Origin: JAYQKL01 sp965243245
GTDB taxonomy: Bacteria > Pseudomonadota > Alphaproteobacteria > RS24
Direction: 5' to 3'
Length of the DNA stretch: 64,000 nt
Assembly: GCA_965243245.1 (NCBI GenBank)
Contig: OZ251536.1
Location: 1,116,001 to 1,180,000, forward strand
Below the pieces are notes generated by a model that worked only from the letters and a program-made list of their open reading frames with translations, was not told the DNA's origin and searched no databases. Each line of letters opens with the position of its first letter. The stretch's first letter is position 1. Made by a program: the position numbers and the translations under genes. Shown piece by piece: positions 8,475 through 18,018 of this stretch.

Positions 8475-8527
8475 TTATCCAAGCTTTATCCAAGCTTTAT
8501 CCAAGCTTTATCCAAGCTTTATCCAAG
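8475..8527. repeat. 11-bp tandem repeat between ccmB and ccmC
   Basis: Four-and-a-half near-perfect copies of TCCAAGCTTTA. On the minus strand each unit carries TAA; the first provides the ccmB stop codon, so the repeat begins in the last ccmB codons and extends into the ccmB-ccmC spacer. The unit is not a multiple of three, but copy changes fall after the stop and would alter only spacer length. Confidence 0.93.
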
Positions 8528-9184
8528 TCGTGCCCGCAATGCCATCGCCGCCACCAAAGGCGTCAAGAACGCCGCCGACAAACCAAACAAAAACAATAAA
8601 GCCAGTTCAGCCTTCATAGATTGCCCCGCCAAGCCTTGCATAAAACCCGCGCTGCCAAAAATTAAAACCGGCACATAAAGAGGCATCACCAATAAAGCCG
8701 TTAAAAACCCACCGCGCACAACACTTGCCGCCAGAGCCGCCCCAACCATACCAAGAAAGCTAAGTGCCAAAGAGCCCGCCAGCAAAGCCATTAGCAGTAA
8801 CCCTAAATCACGCGGGCTTATGTTTAAAAAAATACCCGCCACTGGCGATAAAATCACCAATGGCAACACAACACCCACCCAATGCGCTAAAGCCTTGGTT
8901 AGACATATTATTTCCAGCGACAAAGGGCCGAGCAATAATTGTTCAAAACTACCATCTTCAAGGTCCGACTGAAACATATGCTCAAGCGAAAGCAAAACCG
9001 CAAGACACAAACCAACCCAAATGAGACCGGGCGCAAGTTTTTGCAACAAGTCTAAATCCGGCCCCACCCCAAAAGGCATGAAAGCAATGGCGATAAAGAA
9101 AAAAGCCAAAGTCAGCCCCGTATTATTACCGCGCAAGGATAAACGTAAATCGCGCTGAAAAAGAAGCCTCATAGAACCTATCAT
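8519..9184 (-). CDS. ccmB: Haem exporter permease CcmB
   Basis: Integral membrane partner of the CcmA ATPase in the CcmABCD complex that drives release of haem-loaded CcmE. It is 221 aa with six hydrophobic segments and family features such as the short N-terminal RDLRLSLR segment and FEQLLLGPLSLE at about 78-89. It overlaps ccmA by 4 bp. Its last codons and stop lie in an 11-bp tandem repeat, so the extreme C-terminus (ARLG) may be lineage-specific. Confidence 0.94.
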   Translation of the reverse strand: MIGSMRLLFQRDLRLSLRGNNTGLTLAFFFIAIAFMPFGVGPDLDLLQKLAPGLIWVGLCLAVLLSLEHMFQSDLEDGSFEQLLLGPLSLEIICLTKALAHWVGVVLPLVILSPVAGIFLNISPRDLGLLLMALLAGSLALSFLGMVGAALAASVVRGGFLTALLVMPLYVPVLIFGSAGFMQGLAGQSMKAELALLFLFGLSAAFLTPLVAAMALRARLG

Positions 9185-9819
9185 GCCACATCTTTCTTTT
9201 CAAAAGGCATCAACATTATTTGCCTATCCGCATAAGCCAAGGCTTCATGTGTGGCAACAATAATTAATCCGTTTGCTTTGCGTTGTGCCTTTATCATATC
9301 TATAAGCCAAACCTGTCCCTGTTCATCAAGTGCTGTGTCTGGCTCATCCAGTAACCAAACAGCACGCGGCGCAACCAGCAAGCGCGCCAATGACAAACGC
9401 CTTTTTTGTCCCGCAGACAAGTCACCCGCGATTAAACTCATATGCGTCTCCAAACCCGCAACCGCAAGAGCTTGTCCTACATCCATCCCAAGCTTACCCT
9501 TCACAGATAGCCAATGGTGCCAAAATTCTAGATTTTCCAAAACCGTTAAGCGCGTCTTTAAGCCGTTCTGATGACCTACATAATGTAAGTTTTCTTGCAA
9601 CGTGCCTTCCAAAGACCCCGCAAAAGGCGACAATAAACGCGCCAGCATGCGCAAAAGAGAGGTTTTGCCAACACCATTTTCGCCGCGCAATGCCACGACT
9701 TGCCCACCCATAAGGTCAAAATCAAGACCCGCAAAGAGTTGCCGCCCAGCGCGGCGACAAACAAGGCTCTTGCCCGCTAAAATAGCTTCACCATTGGCAT
9801 GATTTTCAAAGCGCATCAT
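9181..9819 (-). CDS. ccmA: Haem exporter ATPase CcmA
   Basis: ABC-type ATPase energising haem-chaperone release in cytochrome c maturation. Walker A is GENGVGKTS (about 46-54), the ABC signature is LSAGQKRR (about 132-139), Walker B is VWLLDEP, and the switch histidine is in VATHEAL. At 212 aa it is the compact CcmA size. It is first of the ccmABCD-G-NUDIX run and is divergent from acnA, separated by about 425 bp. Confidence 0.94.
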   Translation of the reverse strand: MMRFENHANGEAILAGKSLVCRRAGRQLFAGLDFDLMGGQVVALRGENGVGKTSLLRMLARLLSPFAGSLEGTLQENLHYVGHQNGLKTRLTVLENLEFWHHWLSVKGKLGMDVGQALAVAGLETHMSLIAGDLSAGQKRRLSLARLLVAPRAVWLLDEPDTALDEQGQVWLIDMIKAQRKANGLIIVATHEALAYADRQIMLMPFEKKDVA

Positions 9820-10245
9820 TTAAGCAACTTACTCAATCCCTATATCCGAGGCTATTGTTAAATTGATAAAACTGTCAGAGCACGCCTGAATTTTTACCAC
9901 TTTTAAAAAGGTATATAATGTTATCCATTAATATATGATAACAATTGTTCTTTAAGTAAATGAGCTCCTCAAGGGTCATATCTTCAAGCTTTTGTTGTGT
10001 ATCCATAATCTCATTTTTCGCAAGTTTCAAAACAATATTAGCTGATAGTGGGGCTATAGGTAAACATCAAAAAAAACCGTTCAAAATAAGCATGTAAACG
10101 TAATTTTTATAAATTTGATGGTTCGTAAATTCTAAACCCAACGACATTATTTTTAAATATAGATTTTTCCACAAAAGAAAAGTATATTTTGCGCAAGTTT
10201 AAGCATCCTTATTCATCGATCTCATTTTAGCACGGAAAAACAAAA
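9820..10245. promoter_or_regulatory. Divergent ccmA/acnA intergenic region
   Basis: About 425 AT-rich bases between two divergent genes; promoters for both must be here. The only other thing I can support is the weak 43-codon frame at 9875-10006. The AT-rich block at 10100-10200 is the likely acnA promoter zone, but no pair of -35 and -10 boxes stands out. acnA has a modest GGA ribosome binding site. Confidence 0.4.
9875..10006 (-). CDS. Possible 43-aa small protein upstream of ccmA
   Basis: A short open frame starting at an ATG at 10006 and ending at TGA (9875-9877), 55 bp before ccmA on the same strand. It starts MDTQQKLEDMTLEELIYLKN, then continues with a hydrophobic and aromatic stretch and a basic end. 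The acidic-amphipathic pattern of the first half is protein-like, but the ribosome binding site is weak (GAGAT close to the start) and I recognise no family. It could equally be the AT-rich leader of the ccm operon. Confidence 0.3.
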   Translation of the reverse strand: MDTQQKLEDMTLEELIYLKNNCYHILMDNIIYLFKSGKNSGVL

Positions 10246-13014
10246 ATGGCCGCCAGCAAAAAAACCAAATCAAAACCTGACAATCAAGAACATCCAAACA
10301 GTTTTAACGCACGCAAAACACTAAAAGTTGGCAATAAGTCATATATTTATTACAGCCTTAAAGCCGCCGAGAAAAACGGACTCGATGGGATTTCCAAGCT
10401 CCCAAATTCCATGAAAGTATTGCTGGAGAATTTATTGCGCCATGAGGATGGACGCACAGTGACAAGGGCTGACATTAAAGCTGTGAAAAACTGGCTGACG
10501 CGCCGTAAATCGACACGTGAAATTGCTTATCGGCCGGCACGCGTTCTTATGCAGGACTTCACCGGTGTTCCGGCTGTTGTGGATCTGGCAACGATGCGTA
10601 ACGCCATGGAAGATATTGGGGGGAACACTAAAAAAATTAATCCGCTAACCCCCGTGGATCTGGTTATTGACCATTCTGTGATGGTTGATAATTTTGGCTC
10701 TAACTCTGCTTTGAAGCAGAATGTTGAGCTTGAATATCAACGCAATGGTGAGCGGTATGAATTTTTGCGCTGGGGTTCTGAAGCATTTGAAAACTTCCGC
10801 GTGGTCCCTCCCGGCACAGGTATTTGCCATCAGGTCAATCTTGAACATTTGGCGCAAACCGTCTGGACACAAAAAGAAAAACACAATGGCAAAACAGTCG
10901 AAATCGCCTATCCAGACACGCTTGTAGGCACAGATAGCCACACGACAATGGTCAATGGGATGGCTGTTCTGGGTTGGGGCGTCGGCGGCATTGAAGCAGA
11001 AGCGGCGATGCTGGGTCAGCCAATTTCTATGCTCCTTCCAGAAGTCGTTGGCTTTAAACTCACAGGCAAACTTCCAGAAGGCGCAACGGCAACGGATCTG
11101 GTGCTAACGATTGTTGAAATGCTTCGCCAAAAAGGTGTGGTCGGTAAATTTGTAGAATTTTATGGCTCAGGTTTGGATAATCTGTCACTGGAAGACCAAG
11201 CCACCATTGCAAATATGGCACCAGAATATGGCGCAACTTGCGGGTTTTTTCCTATAGATGCAGATACGCTTTCTTATATGAAGGCAACGGGCAGGGCAAA
11301 AGCGCGCATTGAACTGGTTGAAAAATATGCCAAAGCACAGGGCATGTTCCGCACCAAGGGCTCGCCAGACCCTGTGTTCACCTCGACATTATCGCTAAAT
11401 CTTGACGCTATTCGCCCAAGCCTTGCTGGACCAAAACGCCCGCAAGACCGTGTCGTGCTCGAAGATATGCCAAGCAACTTTGCTGAGGCTTTGGTAAATC
11501 TCGGCGTGAAGAAAAAAGATACTCATAGACGCATTAAAATTAAGGGCACAAAACATAATCTCGGGCATGATCTTGGGCATGATCTCGGGCATGATCTCGG
11601 GCATGGCGATGTCGTTATCGCCGCTATCACATCTTGCACAAATACCTCAAATCCATCCGTTATGCTAGGTGCCGGACTGGTCGCGCGTAATGCAGTCGCC
11701 AAAGGGCTGACCGTTAAACCTTGGGTCAAAACATCACTAGCACCGGGCTCTCAGGTTGTTACCGAGTATCTAAAAAAAGCAAAGCTACAAAAAGACCTCG
11801 ACAAGCTCGGTTTTAATCTTGTCGGCTATGGTTGTACAACTTGTATCGGTAATTCTGGGCCTCTGCCCGCGCCGATTTCAAAAGCTATTAACGAAAATGA
11901 TTTAGTCGTGACCGCTTTGCTTTCTGGGAATCGGAACTTCGAGGGGCGTATCAGCCAAGATATTCGCGCCAATTACCTTGCCTCGCCAATGCTGGTGGTT
12001 GCCTATGCAATTGCTGGCTCGGTAAACATTAATCTGGCAACCGACCCGCTGGGGATAGATAAAAAAGGCAATCCTGTTTATCTCTTTGATATTTGGCCCA
12101 GTAGCAAAGAAATCGCCGAAACTGTGCGTAGCTGTGTGACATCTGCGATGTTCCGTGAACGCTACGCGGACGTCTTTAAGGGCGATGCAAATTGGCGCAA
12201 AATAAAATCAATCAAAGGGCAAACCTTTGACTGGGATACTAAATCTACCTATGTTCAAAAACCAAATTTCTTTGACGGGCTAGGCAATGAGCTGGTCGGT
12301 GTCGCACCCGTTCAAAATGCACGGATTCTGGCTCTGCTGGGTGACAGTATCACTACAGATCACATCTCGCCTGCTGGGGCCATTAAAACCGATAGTCCGG
12401 CGGGCGTATATTTGAAGAAAAATAAAGTCAAGCCGATGGACTTTAACTCTTACGGCTCGCGGCGCGGAAACCATGAAGTTATGATGCGCGGCACTTTTGC
12501 CAATATCCGCATTCGCAACCAGATGGCACCGGGCACTGAGGGCGGGGTAACCAAGTTACAACCAAAAGGGCAAATTATGCCGATTTATGACGCGGCTATT
12601 GAATATGCCAAAACGGACACACCTTTAGTTGTGTTTGCGGGCAAAGAATACGGCACTGGTTCCAGCCGAGACTGGGCAGCCAAAGGAACGTGCTTGCTGG
12701 GTGTTCGCGCTGTTATCGCACAGAGCTTTGAGCGTATTCACCGTTCTAATTTGGTTGGCATGGGCGTTGCACCGCTACAATTTACAGGCGACACAAGCTG
12801 GACAAAACTGAAACTAGATGGCACCGAAACAATAACCCTTAACGGGCTGGATGGTAAAATTAAACCGCGCCAGAAATTCACCATGGTGATTGAGCGAAAA
12901 AAAGGGAAAACGCAAAAAGTTGAGCTCTTAGGGCGCATTGATACAGCCGATGAGGTGGATTACTTCCAAAGCGGCGGTATTTTGCAGTATGTGCTACGCC
13001 AACTCGCCGCTTAA
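10246..13014 (+). CDS. acnA: Aconitate hydratase AcnA
   Basis: TCA-cycle enzyme interconverting citrate and isocitrate through a 4Fe-4S cluster. The three cluster cysteines are in SCTNTSNP (about 462-469) and GCTTCIGNSG (about 529-538). The swivel domain carries SYGSRRGNHEVMMRGTFAN and GKEYGTGSSRDWAAKG. 922 aa is slightly long for AcnA; the surplus is a His/Asp-rich insertion made of four LGHD repeats just before the strand leading to SCTNTS. A strong terminator follows at 13038-13064, so it is probably monocistronic. Confidence 0.97.
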   Translation: MAASKKTKSKPDNQEHPNSFNARKTLKVGNKSYIYYSLKAAEKNGLDGISKLPNSMKVLLENLLRHEDGRTVTRADIKAVKNWLTRRKSTREIAYRPARVLMQDFTGVPAVVDLATMRNAMEDIGGNTKKINPLTPVDLVIDHSVMVDNFGSNSALKQNVELEYQRNGERYEFLRWGSEAFENFRVVPPGTGICHQVNLEHLAQTVWTQKEKHNGKTVEIAYPDTLVGTDSHTTMVNGMAVLGWGVGGIEAEAAMLGQPISMLLPEVVGFKLTGKLPEGATATDLVLTIVEMLRQKGVVGKFVEFYGSGLDNLSLEDQATIANMAPEYGATCGFFPIDADTLSYMKATGRAKARIELVEKYAKAQGMFRTKGSPDPVFTSTLSLNLDAIRPSLAGPKRPQDRVVLEDMPSNFAEALVNLGVKKKDTHRRIKIKGTKHNLGHDLGHDLGHDLGHGDVVIAAITSCTNTSNPSVMLGAGLVARNAVAKGLTVKPWVKTSLAPGSQVVTEYLKKAKLQKDLDKLGFNLVGYGCTTCIGNSGPLPAPISKAINENDLVVTALLSGNRNFEGRISQDIRANYLASPMLVVAYAIAGSVNINLATDPLGIDKKGNPVYLFDIWPSSKEIAETVRSCVTSAMFRERYADVFKGDANWRKIKSIKGQTFDWDTKSTYVQKPNFFDGLGNELVGVAPVQNARILALLGDSITTDHISPAGAIKTDSPAGVYLKKNKVKPMDFNSYGSRRGNHEVMMRGTFANIRIRNQMAPGTEGGVTKLQPKGQIMPIYDAAIEYAKTDTPLVVFAGKEYGTGSSRDWAAKGTCLLGVRAVIAQSFERIHRSNLVGMGVAPLQFTGDTSWTKLKLDGTETITLNGLDGKIKPRQKFTMVIERKKGKTQKVELLGRIDTADEVDYFQSGGILQYVLRQLAA
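11560..11606 (+). repeat. 12-bp tandem repeat inside acnA
   Basis: Four nearly identical copies of CTCGGGCATGAT (one with a C-to-T change) encode LGHD repeated in frame about 20 residues before the first iron-sulfur ligand. It gives long spurious frames on the other strand. Standard aconitases have a short linker at this place. Confidence 0.95.
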
Positions 13015-13037
13015 ACCATTCAAAAACCGAACAGACG

Positions 13038-13064
13038 CACCACCCATAGGGTGGTGTTTTTGTT
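13038..13064 (+). terminator. Rho-independent terminator after acnA
   Basis: Perfect 8-bp stem (CACCACCC at 13038-13045, GGGTGGTG at 13049-13056) with a 3-nt ATA loop, followed by TTTTTGTTT. It lies 24 bp past the acnA stop and ends that transcript before the DUF2794 gene. Confidence 0.9.
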
Positions 13065-13098
13065 TGCACCATCCCCAAAAACAAGGCACATTTAAAAC

Positions 13099-13500
13099 AT
13101 GTCACCACGTTCAATAAAAGCACTTGTCTTTACGGGTAATGCATATGAGCAAGACCGTCTTAGCTTGAAAAAACAGCCTCAGCTTACTATGTGGAATCGC
13201 ACGGAGCTTAATCTATTGCTCGCTCTTTACGGTCAGCGTGTGGCGCAGGGTGTTTGGCGCGACTATGCCATTGACAGTAAAAAAAACATAGCCATTTTTA
13301 GCGTGTTCAAACGCAGTCATGACCTCCCCCTTTATCGCATTGAAAAACAGCCCAATCTACACCGCCGCCAAGGTATATACGCATTGGTCAATGCCCATGG
13401 TCACATGCTCAAGCGGGGGCATGAACTGCATGTACTCTTGACTTATTTCAACAAAAAACAAAAACCACACCTATATTGGCAAACAGATATTGGCAAATAG
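13099..13500 (+). CDS. DUF2794 family protein
   Basis: A 133-aa soluble protein matching the alphaproteobacterial DUF2794 pattern. It has a central region with LNLLLALYGQRVAQGVWRDY (about 37-56), then a strand-rich part with VFKRSHDLPLYRIEK and an ending with ALVNAHGHMLKRGHELHVLL. No catalytic motif is evident and the function of the family is unknown. It sits after the acnA terminator and 21 bp before a membrane protein with a strong ribosome binding site, so the two may share a transcript. Confidence 0.8.
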   Translation: MSPRSIKALVFTGNAYEQDRLSLKKQPQLTMWNRTELNLLLALYGQRVAQGVWRDYAIDSKKNIAIFSVFKRSHDLPLYRIEKQPNLHRRQGIYALVNAHGHMLKRGHELHVLLTYFNKKQKPHLYWQTDIGK

Positions 13501-13521
13501 GGTCTGATTAAGGAGGGATAA

Positions 13522-14526
13522 ATGTCTTATACAGATGAAGATTTAACAGCTATTGAAAAAGCGGGCATCTTGAATGCAACGCAAGTGGCGGCGATTCGTA
13601 ATTTTGTGCAGGCAAGGCAAAATAATTCCACTATAGATGAAGAAAATTTCCGATTTTTATCAAGCTTTAACGATATTTTTGTAACCCTTGCTTGCGGGAT
13701 GGTTTTAATTGCCAGTTATTGGCTGATGAGTCAAAATGCACCCTCACAAATTGCCTATATGACAACTGCCGCGCTGGCATGGGGCATCGCTGAATATTTC
13801 ACGCGCCGCCGTCATTTAGCACTCCCCTCTATCGCCTTGCTAGGCGTCTTTGTTTACTGCATCGCCAACGCTGTAGAATTCACACCCGGTACAATTTCTC
13901 AAGCCACGCACCTCATCTCACAAGGGGTAGCCGCCATTATTGCCACATTTTTGCACTGGCAACGTTTTAAAGTTCCCATCACGATTGCTATTGGCGCGAG
14001 CGCAGGATTAGCCGTTATTCTTAAAATATTGCTCACTCAGTTTCCGGGCTTGAGCGATTATTTCAACTCATTATTGTTTATAGGCGGACTGGGCTTGCTG
14101 GGACTTGCCATGGCATGGGATTTTTCTGACCGCACCCGTATCAGTTACAGGTCTGATTGCGCCTTTTGGCTACATTTGCTGGCCGCACCCTTATTAATCC
14201 ATCCAGCTTTTTTGCAACTGGTTAATAATGATAGTGCCGATACAATGGTGGGAGCCCTATGTATCATTGTGATTTACATTCTCATTTCGCTTATCTCTAT
14301 CTGTATTGACCGACGTGCTTTGATGGTCTCAGGGCTGGCTTATGCACTTTATGCCATGCAAATTATTTTCACAAATTACGGCATGCTAAATGCAAGTTTG
14401 GCCATAACGGCACTGGTGATAGGAAGTAGCTTATTATTATTATCCGCCTTTTGGCATCCCGTGCGCCAGACACTCGTCTCTCGGCTACCTGAGCGGCTTC
14501 AGCTTTACCTGCCCGCTTTGAGTTAA
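13522..14526 (+). CDS. Polytopic membrane protein of unknown function
   Basis: A 334-aa protein with a soluble N-terminus of about 50 residues (acidic, beginning MSYTDEDLTAIEKAGIL) followed by about nine or ten hydrophobic helices. The N-terminal helix-rich segment before the membrane part recalls DUF2157-like proteins, but I cannot confirm membership. The start has a strong AGGAGGG ribosome binding site. Co-directional with the DUF2794 gene; the next gene is convergent. Confidence 0.75.
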   Translation: MSYTDEDLTAIEKAGILNATQVAAIRNFVQARQNNSTIDEENFRFLSSFNDIFVTLACGMVLIASYWLMSQNAPSQIAYMTTAALAWGIAEYFTRRRHLALPSIALLGVFVYCIANAVEFTPGTISQATHLISQGVAAIIATFLHWQRFKVPITIAIGASAGLAVILKILLTQFPGLSDYFNSLLFIGGLGLLGLAMAWDFSDRTRISYRSDCAFWLHLLAAPLLIHPAFLQLVNNDSADTMVGALCIIVIYILISLISICIDRRALMVSGLAYALYAMQIIFTNYGMLNASLAITALVIGSSLLLLSAFWHPVRQTLVSRLPERLQLYLPALS

Positions 14527-14583
14527 AAAACGCCCCGACACAATTTTGTAGCGAAGCGATTTTAAAAAATTTAATGCTTTTTG

Positions 14584-15300
14584 CTATTCGCGGTTGCCCA
14601 TGAGATGTAACAACATCATGAACATATTGATGAAGTCCAGATATAAGCGGAAAGCACCAAAAACAGCTTTCTTTTCAGCAGTTTCGCGCGTGTCACCCGC
14701 AAAATAAATCTGCTTAATGGACTGCGTATCATAGGCTGTCAAACCCGCAAAAACCAACACACCGATAACACTAATGGCGAATTGCATAGCTGAACTACCA
14801 ATAAATAAATTCACTACAGATGCCAAAATAATACCGATAAGCCCCATAAACATAAAAGCCCCTATGGGTGAAAGGTCACGTTCGGTCGTGTACCCATAAT
14901 AGCTCAAAGCCCCAAAGGAAGCCGCCGTAACTAAAAAGGTCGTGGTTATGCTTTGGCCCGTATAGACAAGAAAAATAACCGATAGAGACAGCCCCGTCAG
15001 TGCCGCATAAATATAAAACACATTGCGCGCTTTTTCATAAGTCATGCTCATGATACGGGTCGAGAAATATAGCACCATGCCCAAAGGGGCAAATATGACA
15101 ACCCAAATCAGCGGCGTAGCGGCAAGGCTTGCATATATTCCAGATGCCGCCGCAAAATAAGCAATCAGTGCCGTAACCAAAAGCCCGCGTGCCATGTGGG
15201 TGTAAACTTTTGACATATAAATACGCAGACCCTCATTAATTTCTTGGGTGCGCGCATCCTGTTTTAATGTTTTTGACTTCATTTGCTCAAAATCTGCCAT
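14584..15300 (-). CDS. Bax inhibitor-1/YccA family membrane protein
   Basis: A 238-aa member of the UPF0005/BI-1 family with seven hydrophobic helices after a soluble N-terminus of about 25 residues. Typical features: MSKVYTHMARGLLVTALIAY in the first helix region, GLTAYDTQSIKQIYF near residue 185, and a C-terminal LYLDFINMFMMLLHLMG. Bacterial relatives (YccA, YbhL, YetJ) include pH-sensitive calcium leak channels and FtsH modulators. The conserved aspartates of the pH sensor are plausible in YDTQS and LDFIN. Single gene, convergent with the membrane protein on its left. Confidence 0.92.
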   Translation of the reverse strand: MADFEQMKSKTLKQDARTQEINEGLRIYMSKVYTHMARGLLVTALIAYFAAASGIYASLAATPLIWVVIFAPLGMVLYFSTRIMSMTYEKARNVFYIYAALTGLSLSVIFLVYTGQSITTTFLVTAASFGALSYYGYTTERDLSPIGAFMFMGLIGIILASVVNLFIGSSAMQFAISVIGVLVFAGLTAYDTQSIKQIYFAGDTRETAEKKAVFGAFRLYLDFINMFMMLLHLMGNRE

Positions 15301-15417
15301 ATTAAACCTTTCAATCTATTTAATCCGTTTAATGAATTTGCCTTCTCTTAAATATCAGATGAAAAAGGTAAAATATCAAGGGCTAAACAAAGATTAAACA
15401 AAAAAACTGAAAAAATA

Positions 15418-18018
15418 TTATCCGTCTGTTCGTAAAACAGCCGCCGATTTAACACCTAATATGCGCCAAGTACCAAATAATCCCAGCATAATAGTTAGCA
15501 AAGTTGCCCCCATAATAGTCGCCGCCAAAGCACCAGATAAAAACACCCATTCAATTTGCATTAATTTAACCACAATCAACCACGCCCCAAAACTGCCAAC
15601 ACCGGCCGCAATCAAAGCCGCGCCCAGCCCTAACAACAAATATTCAATAAAATAAACAATCAATATCTGTCCCCGCGTAGCACCCAGCACTTTAAGCATC
15701 ACAGCATCATATAACCGTACCCGATGACTACTTGCCATCGCACCTGTCAGCACCACAATACCCGCAATCACTGTAACAAAACTCATCACCCGAACCCCTA
15801 GATTAATATCAGCAAGCCAATTCTTGACCTGCTCTATCGTTTGATGGACGCGAATCAGAGATATATTCGGATAAACAGCCAAAATATCACGGCGCAATTG
15901 TGAACCCATTACCGTATCGCTCTCGTCCAACTCGTCCAATGTGACCGTCATAACATGTGTATGAGGCGCACGCGCCAGCGGCGATGGTGAAAAAACAAAA
16001 ACAAAATTCAACCCCATATTCTGGTAATTTACTCTGCGAATATTGGCAATTTTAGCCGTCATAGCCCGCCCAAGAATACGAAAACTAATCTCATCACCAA
16101 TTTTTAAATTCAAGCCAATCATAATTCTATCTTCAACCGATACAAGCGGCAGGCCTTGATAATCATCTGCCCACCATACGCCCTCTACCAGTTCTGACCC
16201 TGCCGGCAATGTCGCAGAATATGTGAGCCCGCGATCACCGCGCAAAACCCACATCATATCTGGCAATAAGCGCAATTGCTTACTCGGCACACCTTTGACA
16301 TGGGTAATGCGGCCGCGCAATAGAGGCACGCTATTCAGGGATTGAAAACCGTTAATTTTGCGCAGTATTTTCTCGGTTTGGGCGCGTTGGTCAGATTGAA
16401 TATCCAGCAAAAAATAACTCGGTGAGCCGCGCGGCAAATTACCCGAGAGCTGGCGCGTCATATTCCCATCAACCAAAGTGATGATAGATAACAGCGTCAC
16501 CGACAAACCAATAGACAACATGGCTGTGCGTGTCGGTGCTTCGGGGCGATAAAGATTACTCAACGCCAATCTAAGCAACGGGTTTTTTGGACGCCCCCCT
16601 GCCCGCGCAAGCATCTCAAGCAAGCCGCTGGCAAGCCGCAAAAGCACATAAGACAAACCAAGCCCCAACACAAAATAAAATGTTACATCCACGCGTTGCA
16701 CAACAAACAGCGCAATCAATAATAAGCCGATAATCGACAGAGCCAGCCCCATAAAAACAAACAGGTGCCCCCCGCCTTGCACCGCATTTGCCATAAGATC
16801 ACGAGGTCTGAACAGGCTTGTTGCTGGCACTTGGCAGGCTTTTTGCAAAGGGCGCAAGGCAAAAACAACAGACGATAAAATCCCGAATCCCGCCGCCGGT
16901 AATAAAGCAAAAAGGCGCGGTCTGAGAGCCATTTCAAAAGGCAATAAATCAGCAATAAAGCCATAGGCTATGAACGGTGCCGCTGCGCCAAGGAGCAGTC
17001 CAAAAACCACCCCTAATAATGCCATCATGCTAATTTGGCACAAATAAATGGCATAGACCAGACGTGTGCTCGCGCCTAAAGATTTATAAACACCAATAGT
17101 GGCACGCCGACTATCCAAATATGCCGTCACCGCATTGCCAACCCCAACGCCGCCAACCACTAATGCGGTCAAGCCAACCAGTGTCAAAAAAACCGCAATG
17201 CGTTCAATAGCACGGCGCAAAGAAGGCGAGGCGTCACGACGGTCACGAATACGCCAATCTGCTGTTGGAAAATTTTGCCTTATAAGGCGCACCGCCGCTT
17301 GCAAATCACGCAGATGAGGGCGTGCCTTCATCAATAATAAGTAATTATGTTCTTGCAAGCTCCCCGGCGCGCCAAGACCAGTTTTATTCAAGGCTGTATG
17401 CGATAGCAAAATGCGCGGGCCAAAAATAAAACCACCTGCCATGCGATCTGGCTCATTTTGTAAAATACCAGCGATTTTCATCTCAGCCGTGCCAAGTTGT
17501 ATCCGCTCCCCAACCCCAACCCCTAAACTGTCAAGCAAAGCCGCCTCAACAATAATGTCATTCGCCCCAAGCTGGGCAGGGTCATAAAGCATCGCATCTG
17601 CAAGAGTAATCGTGCCAATAAGAGGATAAATATCCTCAACCGCTTTGACTTCAGCCAATATGGATTTTTGCGCAACCCCCGTACCCTTAATCGCCATCGC
17701 GCGCAATGTCATATGATAAGTCAGGTTAAAACGCTGCGCGAGCCAGTCGCGTATGGAAGGCTCAAGCGCACGGTTTTGAAGCTGTAGACTAATGTCGCCG
17801 CCAAGAATTGATTGCCCTTTTGAATTAAGCCCCATTATCAAAGAGCTTGAAATAGACGCCACTGCCGAAATAGCACCAACCCCTAAAGTCAAACAGATTA
17901 AGAAAACACGAAACCCTTTAAAACCATTGCGAAACTCACGAAAAGCAAGCCTTAAACTCAAGCCAATAAACGCCGATAATGGCAATATGCGCCCTAAATT
18001 ACTCAGCTCATTATTCAT
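15418..18018 (-). CDS. YbbP-type ABC transporter permease (FtsX domains)
   Basis: A large permease of 866 aa with two FtsX-like modules. A single N-terminal helix (about 30-50) precedes a periplasmic domain, helices around 275-400, a second set around 420-510, another periplasmic region, and three C-terminal helices (about 745-850). This is the YbbP/macrolide-exporter-like layout with ten helices. Its partner ATPase overlaps it by 4 bp (18015-18018), and a TesA-like esterase is divergent, as in the E. coli ybbAP/tesA locus. Substrate unknown; lipid or lipoprotein handling is often proposed for this group. Confidence 0.9.
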   Translation of the reverse strand: MNNELSNLGRILPLSAFIGLSLRLAFREFRNGFKGFRVFLICLTLGVGAISAVASISSSLIMGLNSKGQSILGGDISLQLQNRALEPSIRDWLAQRFNLTYHMTLRAMAIKGTGVAQKSILAEVKAVEDIYPLIGTITLADAMLYDPAQLGANDIIVEAALLDSLGVGVGERIQLGTAEMKIAGILQNEPDRMAGGFIFGPRILLSHTALNKTGLGAPGSLQEHNYLLLMKARPHLRDLQAAVRLIRQNFPTADWRIRDRRDASPSLRRAIERIAVFLTLVGLTALVVGGVGVGNAVTAYLDSRRATIGVYKSLGASTRLVYAIYLCQISMMALLGVVFGLLLGAAAPFIAYGFIADLLPFEMALRPRLFALLPAAGFGILSSVVFALRPLQKACQVPATSLFRPRDLMANAVQGGGHLFVFMGLALSIIGLLLIALFVVQRVDVTFYFVLGLGLSYVLLRLASGLLEMLARAGGRPKNPLLRLALSNLYRPEAPTRTAMLSIGLSVTLLSIITLVDGNMTRQLSGNLPRGSPSYFLLDIQSDQRAQTEKILRKINGFQSLNSVPLLRGRITHVKGVPSKQLRLLPDMMWVLRGDRGLTYSATLPAGSELVEGVWWADDYQGLPLVSVEDRIMIGLNLKIGDEISFRILGRAMTAKIANIRRVNYQNMGLNFVFVFSPSPLARAPHTHVMTVTLDELDESDTVMGSQLRRDILAVYPNISLIRVHQTIEQVKNWLADINLGVRVMSFVTVIAGIVVLTGAMASSHRVRLYDAVMLKVLGATRGQILIVYFIEYLLLGLGAALIAAGVGSFGAWLIVVKLMQIEWVFLSGALAATIMGATLLTIMLGLFGTWRILGVKSAAVLRTDG

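Noticed and set aside
11395..11729. Minus-strand frames inside acnA with repeated MPEI or CPRS units
   Set aside because: They arise from the 12-bp repeat read on the other strand within a complete aconitase gene.
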